Below the pieces are notes generated by a model. The model worked only from the letters and a program-made list of their open reading frames with translations, was not told the DNA's origin and did not search any database. The position numbers were made by a program, and so were the translations under genes. Positions 1 to 11,250 of a DNA stretch of 64,000 nt are shown one piece after another. Numbering within the stretch: position 1 is the first letter of the stretch; every line of letters starts with the position of its first letter. Source of the DNA: Cliona cf. orientalis (lineage: Eukaryota > Porifera > Demospongiae > Clionaida > Clionaidae); assembly GCA_963930775.1 (NCBI GenBank), contig OZ005695.1:4526001-4590000 (forward strand), given 5' to 3'.

Positions 1-99
1 GAATGCATGACGTTGCATGCTCATGAATATCATTGAGATTGATTTTGTCACTTCGTTCTCTCTCTCTCTCTCTCTCTCACCTCTCTCTCACACACATAG

Positions 100-334
100 C
101 TACTCAATCACAACAGGTTCCTTTAATCCTGCTCGTAGCTTTGGTCCAGCTGTCTTAGGCTCCAGCAGTAGCAAGTGGGAGAGCCACTACATATACTGGG
201 TGGGACCGCTAGCGGGGTCACTGCTGGCTGGACTGTTTTACCGGTTGTTCCTCTCATCAAAGCCTCTCATTCCACTGGCTGAGGACGAAATCAAGAATAG
301 TCACACAAACAGAAGTGGCTACAGTACACTATGA
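100..334 (+). CDS. Aquaporin (MIP family), last exon only
   Basis: This is the 3' coding exon of a membrane water/glycerol channel; the upstream exons lie left of the window. The exon follows a CT-rich polypyrimidine tract and a cacacacatag acceptor ending at 99, and runs to TGA at 332-334. The peptide carries the second pore motif in [10 protein letters not shown], with the arginine after NPA that forms the selectivity filter. It then has the last transmembrane helix ([20 protein letters not shown]) and a short polar tail of about 25 residues. This order is diagnostic for the C-terminal half of aquaporins. The subclass (water or glycerol) cannot be decided from this exon. A degraded second copy lies at 2844-3039. 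Confidence 0.85.
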
Positions 335-707
335 TACATTTATTTCAATTTACACACACAGTATGCTATATTATTGTAATAATACTTATGCTCTGTCAAG
401 TTAATATAACTGGAATTATTCAGATACTGCTAAAGACAATATGTATGTTTTAAACCTTGTCATTATTTTGTGTCCTTCAAATTTTAACTCCTGTGGGGCA
501 CAGGTGGATATTTATGTAATATAATCTCTCGATTCACCTTCAGTAACAACTTGCACATGTACATGCACTAGTGGGTCATTGTGCGCATGCGCAACCTTTT
601 GCACGCATTACATTAAATTTATTATTTTCATCCTGAAGCAATGTATTCATAGAGAAAACCGCTAATTTCCTTTACAGAAAGACTAGACTGCATACTATGC
701 CATCGGT
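335..707. other. Tail-to-tail intergenic space between aquaporin and saposin genes
   Basis: AT-rich sequence holding the presumed 3' UTRs of the two converging genes. It contains one perfect TGCGCATGCGCA palindrome (582-593). No coding potential was seen. Parts of 335-530 are similar to 3079-3230, so the 3' flank was included in the aquaporin exon duplication. Confidence 0.6.
582..593. promoter_or_regulatory. NRF-1-like palindrome TGCGCATGCGCA
   Basis: A perfect 12-bp match to the NRF-1 consensus (YGCGCAYGCGCR). Similar sites in this window lie near gene starts, but this one lies between two 3' ends, so it may mark an unseen promoter or be non-functional. Confidence 0.4.
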
Positions 708-1788
708 TTAGTTCTTGGTAACATCGCTCCTGGTAATGTTGAAGGAGGTAATAGCTCTCTGGTACAACTTGGTGTGAGGATGACCACTGCCACACTGACC
801 ATTGCAAATTTCTATTAGAAATTAACAGCATGTTTCTTAATGAACAAGAAAAGAGAAAGACAGTGCATACCGGTATGGACAGTGTAGTTTCCAGGTAGCC
901 ACTGTTCACAAAAGATCTCACAATCTGGGTCAATACTGGCCTCAGCCTCCCACGTGACAGTGTATGTGCCTGGGGGGCGGGCCTCACTCAATGTATTCGC
1001 ATATAGTGGTAGTTCATCCTGTGTGTCAATAAGTATAACAGCCAATCCAGTGCCAGTCCCATTTGTGGTTGTGAAAGTCATCTCAATGCTAAACAGGCTA
1101 CCTGTAAGGAGAAGATATAGATGCTAAAACTGATGGCGGTTTATATACAAGAGTGGTCTCACCGTAGGGAACAATGCTGGGCTTCACAACTAAAGAGGTG
1201 ATTTTTGCATCTCCATCATCCTTTATTGGGCATACGTTGAGTAGTTCACAGTAGTAAATTGGATCCAAGTCGGCTCTAGTCAGAGAGAGAGAGGGAAGTA
1301 GTAGACAGAGAGACAAACAGACAGAGTGAATTAAGGAGATTGAAGGTAAAAGAGGGGGCAAGGCATGGACATACTTATTGAGCATAGCAATGAATGTTCT
1401 TAGTCCAACAAGGTCACAGAGTGCATTGCAGGCTATAGCAGCTGCTTCACTGTGAGTTTTGTTTGCCAACTTTCCACAAAGGTCAGCACACCCACCTATC
1501 ACTCCACCATCTATAACGAAAAAATTACAATAAAATCGTAAGCTGGTTCAAATTGAAAGTAGGATGGAGGGTGAAAGCTATTAATTGACTTACTGGCGAT
1601 AATGTCAAGAAGTTGATTAATGAATTGCTGTGTAAATCCGACACACATTGGGCAGTAGTTGATGAGGGGAGCGGACGCCCCACAGCCAAAAGCAACGGCC
1701 ACCAACAGCAAAACAAACACCTGAACTCAAAGCATCAAATAGTAGAAGCATGAAAATAGAACTACAAGTAAGAGACACTGACCTTCAT
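708..1788 (-). CDS. Secreted saposin-B domain protein
   Basis: Six exons: 1783-1788, 1594-1720, 1375-1510, 1163-1275, 871-1101 and 708-811. All junctions are GT-AG and phases agree, giving about 238 residues. The first exon is only ATG AAG. Exon 2 supplies a hydrophobic signal peptide (MKVFVLLLVAVAFG) and the first saposin cysteines (YCPMC). Exon 3 gives GCADLCGKL and CNALCD, and exon 4 YCELLNVCP, the usual six-cysteine saposin-B spacing. The C-terminal ~110 residues form a separate beta-rich region with several N-glycosylation sites (for example NGT, NYT, NIT) and four further cysteines. Saposin-B proteins bind lipids or membranes; this layout recalls countin-like secreted proteins, but the exact role is unknown. 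Confidence 0.8.
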
Positions 1789-1885
1789 TTTGAAAATTCG
1801 CCTCCTTGTAAGTCACCTTCACTGCTTTGCGAGTCACCCGTTTTGCGGTAAGATTATGCTCTAGCGCGCGATAACGTAGTGTTCA

Positions 1886-1896
1886 TGCGCATGCGT
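1886..1896. promoter_or_regulatory. NRF-1-like palindrome upstream of the saposin gene
   Basis: TGCGCATGCGT, about 100 bp upstream of the saposin start codon on the minus strand. The spacing matches the motif near 13383-13394 relative to its two flanking genes. Confidence 0.45.
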
Positions 1897-2423
1897 AGAA
1901 GGTTTTCGCGGTTAAACCGCAAGGTGGGAGTGTCATTAGGAGGCATGGCTCCAGAGAGCTTTAATACTGCTGGTGTTGATCGTGATGACCAGGTCTTAGG
2001 GGCTTTCTTGATTCTGCTAGCGTTGGCTACCCAACGGTCATGCAGACAATGGCATAAAATAGGAACTTTTATCTTGCTGCAAAGGGAGATTTTCATGCCA
2101 ATCCCTGCTTGCTGCATCAAGGGAAAATTTTGTGCCGAGTCGATCTGCCTTGCTGTACAGCAAGGGAAGCCATTATGCCAGTGATATTGGTATAAAATGA
2201 TCTCGTGTATACAACTTAATTCTAGTTAAAGGGGAAAATTTTATACCAAGGTAAACTATCATAATAATTAAAGGAGTATCCTCAACTTGGATGTAGGAAT
2301 GTAGCTATTTGGCATAAATTTTACCATAGTGTTACTTCACAACGAAAATACTTTATTCCGATATCCAAATTAGTAGCTATAGTACTCAGCCATGTAGTAA
2401 TCATGACATTGTATGAGCTTATG

Positions 2424-2595
2424 ACTCAGGGACTGAGTTACCAAGAGAAATGGTAACCTCGGTGATGGGGAAAAATTGGTTAGATGCCACGAAGTAGGTG
2501 GCATTGCCTTAACCATGTGTTGTAAGTTGAAAGCCCGGAGACTTTTCTCGTCCTTATCGAGGGAGATGCTAACCTTCTCTCGTTTCATACAACAC
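2424..2595. other. Cluster of nested perfect inverted repeats (structured element)
   Basis: Consecutive stems are visible: ACTCAG/CTGAGT (2424-2438), GTTACCA/TGGTAAC (2437-2457), GGTTA/TAACC (2478-2482 with 2510-2514) enclosing ATGCCAC/GTGGCAT (2484-2490 with 2498-2504), and GTGTTGTA/TACAACAC (2517-2524 with 2588-2595) enclosing TGAAA/TTTCA and CTCG/CGAG. Nothing in it codes for a recognisable protein. It could be a structured RNA, the core of a short interspersed element, or a fold-back repeat. Confidence 0.45.
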
Positions 2596-2714
2596 AGTAA
2601 GACGACCCCTACCAGGCGTATTTATTGAGCTGGAAAAAGATGCGTGCAACGCGTGTGGTTTACCATATGGAATGCATGACGTCGCATGCTCATGAATATC
2701 ATTGATATTGATTT

Positions 2715-2837
<123 letters not shown>

Positions 2838-2843
2838 ATACAG

Positions 2844-3039
2844 CTACCCAGTCACAACAGGTTCCTTTAATCCTGCTCATAGCTTTGGTCCAGCTGTCTT
2901 AGGCTCCAGCAGCAGCAAGTGGGAGAGCCACTACATCTACTGGGTGGAGCCTCTAGTGGGGTCACTGTTGGCTGGACTGCAGCTGTTTTACCGGTTATTC
3001 CTGAGTCCTCTCATCGAAGCCTCTCATTCCACTGGCTGA
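2844..3039 (+). pseudogene. Degenerate duplicate of the aquaporin last exon
   Basis: About 90% similar by eye to 100-334, including the upstream intron sequence (gaatgcatgacg... at 2670, matching window position 1) and an acceptor (cag at 2841-2843). The pore motif reads NPAHSFGPAV, so the selectivity-filter arginine is histidine. WVGPLAG has become WVEPLVG. A 6-bp in-frame insertion (cagctg) and a 7-bp insertion near 3004 shift the frame, ending at TGA 3037-3039. It could in principle be an alternative last exon, but the changes at key residues and the oppositely oriented saposin gene in between favour a dead duplicate. Confidence 0.7.
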
Positions 3040-3563
3040 GGATCGGAAATCAAGAATAATCAGTGGCTACAGTACACTATGTCTATGATACATTTACTGT
3101 TACATAGTGCGTTAGCTATATTATTATAATAATATTGTGGCAGGCTTTGCTCTCTCAAATTAGAATTATTTCAGATCTGAACTTTAACTCAAAAATGGCT
3201 ATGCAATAGAGAGGTGGATGTTATATAAAGAGGTGATTGTCAATTTGATGTGTGGAGTTTTTCCATTAAATTTTATGTGGGGCTTGTTGGCAGCCATGGC
3301 TCTATCTAGGTGGCTGCATCCACAATCAGATAGCTATCATGCTGCTTTCCCTTATTCTGTGAGAAGTTGCAGGACCTTAATTACTGCTAGCTATATAATA
3401 TTATTATTTTAGTGTATCCATTATGTGCATGCAAGATGCAGCTAAAACACTGATCATGAGTCTTCAATAAGATATCACTTTTTGTTGATACAGCATCAAA
3501 AGAATAACCCAATTATGCAAAAGGTATTAGCTACACATGCATACATATAGTGTAAGGTTTGCT
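3040..3563. other. Intergenic; duplicated aquaporin 3' flank, then nothing recognised
   Basis: The first ~190 bp resemble the 3' flank of the intact aquaporin exon. The remainder is AT-rich with no supportable gene. Confidence 0.5.
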
Positions 3564-5083
3564 TTATGGAAGAAATGGTCCCCAGAATCCTTCATATTTT
3601 CCCAGAGCAGCGGCACAAGCTTCTGGAGATTCCTTGCCACGATTTGGATTAAAGTACGTAGCTTGATAGTCAGCCAACTTTTTTTGCATATCCTTTAGTA
3701 CTTTGACCTCTGTTTCTGCCAGGTCATTCCTCTCTTCTGGATCTTCCATTATGTTGTACAGGCAACCAGTCCCACACTCCTGTCTATGAGTGATACCAGC
3801 TGGATGTGAGGTATTAGGATAATGTGGTCCAGTCCACCCAGCCTGAGGAACTGATCCAGTCAGAATCTTGTACGATCCACTAATCAGAGTTTTATTACTG
3901 ATGGGAATATCCACTCGAGGAGAGGTCATGTTTTGTCCAGATACGAGGGGCCACATGTTCAAGCTGTCCACTGGAGGAAGGTTAGCCTTAGCAGCTCTCT
4001 CGTCCTTCGGATCAATTCCAGCAAGAAAGCAAAGCGTAGCAAACCAGTCAGCAATGTGGATGTACTGGTCTGTCTTCTGTCCTCTCATTTTCTCGGGTAG
4101 AAATCCTCCAGTCACAAAAGCATTGACTCGCACGCCACCTTGCCAATCAGAGATCTTGCCTCCTTTGAGGGGGTAATTATTAGCTCCTCCGTTGGGGTAG
4201 ATAGGCCCACCATTGTCAGCGCTTACAACCAGCAATGTGTTGTCCCACATGTTTTTGTTCTTGAGAGTTGTATAGAGCTCTCCCATTACATCATCAAGGT
4301 ACTTGGCCATAGCGTGGTAGTACTGGCGATCATGGTCATCAATGAAGCTAAATTGTTTCAAATAATCATCAGGTACTTGAAGAGGATTGTGGACAATATG
4401 TGGAGCATAGTAGAGGAAGAGAGGTGAAGCAGTTGGATCATGGTTATTGACGACTTGCAGCAGATGACTCTTAAAGAGTGCCTCCTCATAATCAGTTCCA
4501 TTAACTCCATGAGCAGGCTTGTCAGTGTCCCACAGATCAACTATGCCAGTTTTGTTACATGCCAGTCGTATTTGAGTGTAATAGTCATTGACACCACCAA
4601 GGTATCCAAAGGAGCTCTCGAAGCCCCCCCAGTAGGAATATGATCTGGTGTAGCACCTCCAGCATGCCATTTGCCCACCATATGAGAAGTGTAGCCAGCT
4701 TCGTTTAGCCTTGTTGCAATTCCTGTCATATTGCGTGGTATACCAGCAAAACCTGAAACTGGGTCATCAGGATTATACATCCATATTACTTCATTTCTGT
4801 CGTTGACATGAATGGGTAGTCTTCCAGTTAAGAAAGCTGACCGTGATGGAGAACAAAACTGATAGGCGTAGTGCTGGTCCAGTTCTAGCCCTTGCTTGGC
4901 CAATCTGTCAAAATTTGGAGTGACCACTTCTTTAGTTGGAGGATCACGATGATAGCCAACATTTGCCCAGCCCCAATCATCCACCATCACAAACACGATG
5001 TGAGGTTTGCTGTCAGCAGCTTTGCTGCATGTCACACTGAGCAGTGTCGCAATCGCTAAAAGTAGAACTCTTTTGCAATACAT
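3564..5083 (-). CDS. Secreted arylsulfatase, intronless, interrupted by a one-base frameshift
   Basis: Type I sulfatase that would hydrolyse sulfate esters after conversion of a cysteine to formylglycine. The N-terminal frame (4541-5083) has a signal peptide (MYCKRVLLLAIATLLSVTCS), the metal-binding VDDWG (residues 34-38), and the formylglycine motif C77-S-P-S-R81 followed by LTGR, then MVGKWH. The second frame (from about 4630 down to TAA at 3564-3566) continues with GYLGGVNDYY, LFLYYAPH, SADNGG and GGVRV. The frames meet at a run of seven C on the plus strand (4624-4630); six would keep one reading frame of about 505 residues, normal for an ARSB-like enzyme. Either the base run is mis-sequenced or the allele is dead. 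No introns, unlike most neighbours. Confidence 0.85.
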
Positions 5084-5424
5084 TTTTAGCTCGGAAAAGT
5101 AGCTAGTGATTCACATGCATAGCCTTTTACTCTGTACAAAGCATAACTATAGCAGGTTTTTATTCATGGGACAGCATGTGATGTTGTTAATGTGGCATAT
5201 GAATATTTATTCCCTTTTAAGTCAGCATATGGATTTATTTTGCGGCTAGCATCAAAATTAATGATGTCCATGCCTCAGCTCTCGTTCTAGATAAATATTT
5301 ATTGGTTGCTATAGCATTATAGCTTATTATGCTGGTAACACTATGCGAATATCGGCCTTAGAAAACAACATAATTAATAGTAGAACCAACCAAAAATTTT
5401 ATACGATATGAAAAGTTTAGAACA
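5084..5424. other. Intergenic space between sulfatase and GH3 copy 1
   Basis: Contains the presumed 5' region of the sulfatase and the 3' end of GH3 copy 1. No coding or repeat structure was recognised. Confidence 0.5.
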
Positions 5425-8400
5425 TTAAGCCTGGACAGTGAAGGAGCCATCCAGAACATTAGAAGGAGCACTTGTCTGTTGGTTTGGCTGCTGTCCTCCA
5501 ACATAGACCTTGTATTCAGTGGTCGGGATGAACCACTTGGTGTCATAGAGCATCATCTCCTCAGCTGTCACAATAAAAGACACCTGGTTTGGATGATGAA
5601 GGATCATTTTAGCAAAAAATAATTAATAACACTAGACCTTCCATAGCAGATAATAACCTCATAAATGTCAGACATTTCCATCAGTGAGGATTTCGCTAGC
5701 TATCCTAATGATTGTCAGAATGTCCGATAATAGCTATTATATATTCGATTGGTTAACTCTGCTGAGGAAGCTCAACATGTGCTAGTAATTATAGAAATTC
5801 ACTCATACATACATCAGCAGATTTTGAAGGAGAAATCAGTGGTACTCTCTTAGCTCCAACTAGCTGTCTCATTGGAGCAATGTCAGTGTTAGTCCATGAT
5901 ATGTACACCTGAATAACCTGTTAATGTACAACTCAATATTAGGCTAAGTGGAATATAATTGAATAGCTATACCTCGTCAGATGTGGTGCTACCTGTGTTT
6001 GTTACAGTGACACTTATAGTCACATTCTGTCCTGCTTTAACAGTGGTTGGTGTAATTTTCAGATCAGAGTACTTGAAGGTGGTGTATGAGCTACATGCAG
6101 TTATGGCTAGTAGTTATAAGATACACCAGTGAATCAATAATGAAGCATACAGTCCATATCCAAAAGGAAACAGTGGTACTCCTTCAAAATAGCGATAAGT
6201 TCTGTTAACCATCGTGTAGTTTGTGATCTCTGGAACCTGCAATCCAAGAGTAGCTACCATCAATGCATGATAATAATATTAATATGTCAACTGCTTAAAT
6301 TGACTCAGCCTGTTACCTGGTCTAGGCTGGCTGGCCAAGTGTTTGGAAGTCTTCCAGCTGGACTGACTACACCAGTCAGTACATCAACAAGAGCACTGCC
6401 ACCAGTCTGAAGGAGATAATGACATTGTGTCAGTGAGTGCATGAATCCACTATATAGATAGGTTGAAGATCCATCACCTGTGCTGGGAAATAGCTTTCAA
6501 GTATTGCCACTACCTTGTCACTGCTGACAGCCCACGACACATCAAGAGGACCAGCATTGTATAGTACAAGGACAATTGCTATAGTAAGAATATTTCCAGA
6601 CAATAATTAGCTGTACTATGCCAAGTTTAATATCGTTACTGGATACTGAATTCGCTACATCTTGTAGGAGTTGCAGCTGGCTTCCTGGAAGATTGATGTC
6701 AGCACGATCATGCCCCTCTCGCTCAAGTGGATTACCTAATTTGTATTAGATCCTACTTGTAACAAATACAGTGATCTGATTGGTTGAATTGCAGTATCTA
6801 TCCTTCATAAAAAAACCTTGTAAGCCCCATAAAAAACCTTGTAAGCTCCATAAAAAACCTGGTAAATTTTGTTTGCCTATGGCTAGTTTGTTGCTAGGCA
6901 ATTGTTTATATACAAAGCTGTTGGGCATTGTTGCTAGGATCTAAAGTAGTTAGACACTGTTTAGTCGGTTTCTACGTGATTTAGAAGACCTCAGGGCTCA
7001 GTAGAACCCTCGCTTCGCTCGGGATTCTACACAGAGCCCTTCGGTCTTCTAAATCACGTAGAAACCTCCTAAACAGTGTCTAACTATTATATAGTATATA
7101 GCCTTGTATAAAATATATCATTGCTAAAGTTTATGTATAATTATACCACACCTGTTCCGAGACAAACAATAGCCATATCAACACTGTCACATGCCTGCTT
7201 GATGTCAGAAGATTTGTAATTCCTGTATCATTATACTATAGCTAATAATAATTATGCTTTATTAGCAATGACTCATACATTGTCGCTTACGTGCATGTAG
7301 GGCCATCACCACATCCAGCTGCACTGCTTATGTTGGCTGCTATCTTGCTGCTGCTGTTGGTGATTGCTTTGAGGGGAGTCACAACATACTCCTCCTGTAT
7401 TGAAAAGTGATCATCTGAGCTAGAACCATAGTCGACGATGCTATGATCTGGTCCATTAAAATTTGCATTCGTTATTACCATAATATTTGGAGAATAATCA
7501 CCAAAGAGCAGGCTTGATGAGTCAATGAATGGTCCAACCACCTGCATTATAATTTTATGAAACTGAGTAGTTCATAGCCATCATCACTAGCTATTGACTC
7601 ACACATGCTTTCTTCATTGGTGATGTGATGGGAAGACCTTTTCTTTGGTCATTCTTCAGTAGGACCATTGTTTGAGTGGCCATGTCATGAGCAAGCTGAA
7701 TGTGCTCTTTGCTCTGAATGTAGTCAGAAATGTTAAGCCTGCAAGTAATAGGCATGCAGGGTCTTGTGACTCCAATAATAGCTAACTGTGGCTCTGTAGC
7801 TATTTGCCTAGATTTCACAATTGCTGCCGCAGTGAACCAGCTTCATACATGCTCACTACTGTCATCATGCAGAGGCATTAATAATAATAATATTATGAAT
7901 GCCAAAATTAATATTAATATGGCAAAGCAAGTGCCTAAGTTGTCTACAATGCATGTCATGCATTTCCACTGCCCAAGAGCCCAGGCAGTGAACAGTTAAG
8001 TAATGAATTACATCTGCTGCTGCGAGAATGCATGTACGGTAACTATGTACATTCCTAGCTCACTGCTTAGTCTATTGTGTTATGGCAGTATTCCCCCAAA
8101 ATAAATAATTGTGACCTGCTATGAGAAAAGGGACCGTTCGTGGTAGTAGATTGAGTATGAAACACGACCAATTTTATCATGACAATGACCAACTTGCTTT
8201 CTACAAATGCAGTATAGTGAGTATACTTGTATCAACGTATTGATGCCAACATACAGCGGATACACCTTATTATTTTTCCCTACACACAATTACAAGCTAC
8301 ATACGACGAACACAAAATTCCAAATGGTCCCTTTTCTTAGAGCTGGTCACATATTAATCATTATTAATTTTTTGTACAGGAAGAGACTGAGAGCTATAAG

Positions 8401-10610
8401 GTACATAATCCATGGATGGTACTACATAGCTAGTGAAGTATCAAATCAGTAAGCTAGCTACAGTAGCTACTACTTTAATGCAATAATATCATAATTAATT
8501 TTTATTGATGCATTGGATACTAGCACAATATCATTCCAAATACAGAGCATTGTTGTGACTGACACATCAAAACAAATCATGACTGTCACTCATGCATATG
8601 TGCAGAGACAGCATGCAGAGCAATATGTCATAATAATTACGTACTACGTTATCATTAGTTGGCACTAGGCTACATACTAGCATCAGATAAACATACTTTT
8701 TGTAGGGATTCATGTCGGCTGGATCAAACTCTCCTAGCTTCATTCTCACCATGAATAAACGACTGGCACAATCCTTTACGGTATCTTCTGAAACTAATCC
8801 CTGCATGGCATTCAAGTCGCATCATTATCCTCTATCTCTCTTTTCACTCACACATGTAAATAAACATTGCTTCACTTCTTACCGCCTTTACAGCATCACC
8901 AACATTGCTAAAAATATTTTTCTGTGAATTTCCATCCTCCAAGCAAGTACCAGCATTTGCTGCTGTTTTGACCTCGGTGTCAGTGTAATGGTGCTGGGTC
9001 ATGATATTCTCTGAAAATTTAATGTTTTCTCAAGTGAAATCCTGTTGTTTTTACTTGTACAATGTAATCCTTTCACTTACCCAAAGCGCCTTGATCACTT
9101 ACTACATAACCTATATAGAAGTGAAAGAATAAACATATCACAGTTTTACAAGCATACATACTCCTGTACACATAGCTAGCTATCCTACTATACCTTGGAA
9201 TCCCCACTCATTTCTTAATATGTCGGTCAGGAGTTTTTTGTTGGCACATGATGGGACACCATTGATGCTACATTGACAGTGCACAGAGAGCATTAGCAAG
9301 AAAAGTATAGTAAACTGATAGATATAGTGGCTATAGCTATATATACCTGTTGTAACTGCACATCAAACTCCATGACCCAGCTTTCACACAGGCTCTAAAC
9401 TGAGGCAGGAAAGTCATCCTCCAATCTTGCTCTGAGAGCTGCAGATGACAACAGCTGATTGTTAACAGTGAACGTTTAACCTTATTAACCTGAATTTGTC
9501 ACGCCGGTATAATAAGCAATACCTTGGCGTCAAATGAGGATCTTGAAACTGGAATATTTTCTGGCCCTCCATGGACATCAAAGTGCTTGCATCCAGTGTT
9601 TGCTTCCACATAACGTGTATGATCTATGTATTCAGAGTCCAGTATTGCATGAAAAAATGAAACATATTATTGTCATTATGGTATACATAACCTCCTTGTA
9701 TTCCAGTGACAAAAGCAGTTCCAAGGTACCCAGAAAGCCATGGATCTTCGCCATATGTTTCCTATCATAATATTGAGTACAAATCTGAGCCTAAATAACG
9801 TGTTGTAGTTAGTTACCTGATTCCTGCCCCATCTTGGGTCTCTGAGGATGTTCAATACAGGACTCCAGCAGCTGAGTCCAGTGTGGAAACTGTAGTCTCC
9901 TCTGGATGTGTGGTCATTGTTCTGTGGTCATGATTAGAAAGTTTAATGTTAAAAATAAGGGAATTAAATTTTATCTAGGATACCTTTGCTCTCACTTCAT
10001 CACTAACTGCCCTTGCTACCTTATAAACCATATCGTAGTTAAAGGTTGCAGCCTGTAAGAAATTGAATTATTTCACGTGTGCAAGGACAAAAAGCTAAGC
10101 ACTTACAATTCCAATGGACTGTGGGAATGAAGTAGCTGGTCCAGCATTTACGTCTCCACTGAGACACTCTGTCCCCCACTGGTATGGGTTAATACCAAGA
10201 CGAGTTATAGCTGGTGCAGGGCCTGCAAATAATATTCTAAACATCATGATTAAACTATCAATACCGATTAGTATACCATTATTGCTTGCTCCTCCATGTG
10301 ACATCTGTGCAACCATTTCGTCAAGAGTTAGTCGTCCAACCAGATCCTGCATTACATTAAATTTAGACTGTATGTGTAGCTCAAGTTGTGTACACTGGAA
10401 CATGGAGCATTCTCCACTCTCTTGATTCTTGGAATTAACTGTATATAGCTGCTCATGCATACACTAACTACTCACAGGAGTAGCTACACATACCTTGACT
10501 CTGTCTTCAAATGAAAGAGAAGTGTTCATGAATGGATAAGTCTGTCCGTGGCATTTCCAAAATGCCAGGAAAACTATGATCAACACCGGTACTCTCCAGG
10601 CTTTGGCCAT
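5425..10610 (-). CDS. GH3 family glycosidase, plant BXL-like (copy 1)
   Basis: Secreted glycoside hydrolase family 3 enzyme resembling plant beta-xylosidase/arabinofuranosidase. It has about 24 short exons; the first is 10494-10610 with a signal peptide (MAKAWRVPVLIIVFLAF), and the last ends at TAA 5425-5427. Family motifs appear in order: [19 protein letters not shown] with [11 protein letters not shown], the substrate-binding Lys-His in CKHFDVHGG, MCSYN and INGVPSCA. The catalytic nucleophile aspartate lies in YVVSDQGAL, and the likely acid/base glutamate in NPLEREGHDR. A C-terminal fibronectin-III-like domain follows (TTFKYSDLK, VTVTNTG, VYISWTN, YKVYVGGQQ). I followed every exon and saw no frame break. 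It groups with copy 4 (both keep KHF and share AHDMATQTMVLLKNDQ). Substrate specificity is not readable; algal or plant-like glycans are plausible. Confidence 0.87.
6806..6872. repeat. Three-unit tandem repeat, about 23 bp
   Basis: Three imperfect units of ccataaaaaaccttgtaagc lie within an intron of GH3 copy 1, just beside the fold-back element at 6947-7086. Confidence 0.7.
6947..7086. repeat. Fold-back element (long hairpin) in a GH3 intron
   Basis: Arms of about 65 bp form an almost perfect inverted repeat with ends TAGTTAGACAC and GTGTCTAACTA around a short centre (tcgcttcgctc). It is transposable-element-like. It shares end bases and CCCTCGCTT-type centre sequence with the hairpin at 32227-32348. 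Confidence 0.8.
7739..8696. other. Large intron of GH3 copy 1
   Basis: A 958-bp intron (donor GTATGT at 8696, acceptor CAG at 7739). It is much longer than the neighbouring introns of 50-150 bp. It is AT-rich and no gene or repeat was recognised in it. The matching introns of copies 2-4 are short, so this looks like an insertion. Confidence 0.6.
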
Positions 10611-11250
10611 CTTGATAGATCTACCTTTGTCCACCACTGATTGCGCTACACGTAACTACACTTTGAGACTCATGAATTCATGCATAATTTAATAGTATAC
10701 ACTCTACTGTAACAGCTGTGCATAGATCACATGACACCGTATGTGTCTTGTGAGGTCATCTAGATCTATATATAGCTTGTGTATAAATATGATTTATATA
10801 GTATTCATAGCTGCTTATACGTTTTGTGGATAGATTCTATGAAGACTGTACAAGCAATGCTAAAATTATGTGGGAGTGGAGAATGATTTTAAGAGTCATA
10901 ACTGTTTTCATACTATAATATTATTATATTATTCTGTGTTAAGTGATTAAAGCAGTATCCATACTAATTGTACATGTGCCACAATAATTACAAGGCATCA
11001 ATTTTTATTATACCAGTAGCATGACACATTTGGACATAATCTTCAATAGATCATGTTTGGTGATCAATAAAGCTATAAAATCTATCCTTTACCTATAACT
11101 CTCATGTCTAAATGTTTGAGCTCCTACTTTCTTTAATAGTGATTTAATGATAATACAATTCTGGGAATCACTACATAGGTAGGGAAAGTTCTGAATAGTT
11201 AAAAATCACAACTTATATGTGAAAAGTAAACTGCAAATTCCAAATTTAAT
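10611..11250. other. Intergenic, nothing recognised
   Basis: AT-rich region upstream of GH3 copy 1 and of the GPCR pseudogene. No supportable feature was seen. Confidence 0.5.

Larger units (their letters stand above)
1789..2668. other. Region upstream of the saposin gene, no convincing gene
   Basis: Short open frames here lack codon or domain signals. A 12-bp inverted repeat, TTGGTATAAAAT at 2187-2198 and ATTTTATACCAA at 2238-2249, could be the remains of a small transposable element. The stretch 2424-2595 is rich in perfect short hairpins and is listed separately. Confidence 0.5.

Noticed and set aside
1879-2184. Plus-strand frame of 101 residues upstream of the saposin gene
   Set aside because: No domain, no splice context, and it overlaps the likely promoter with the GCGCATGCG motif.
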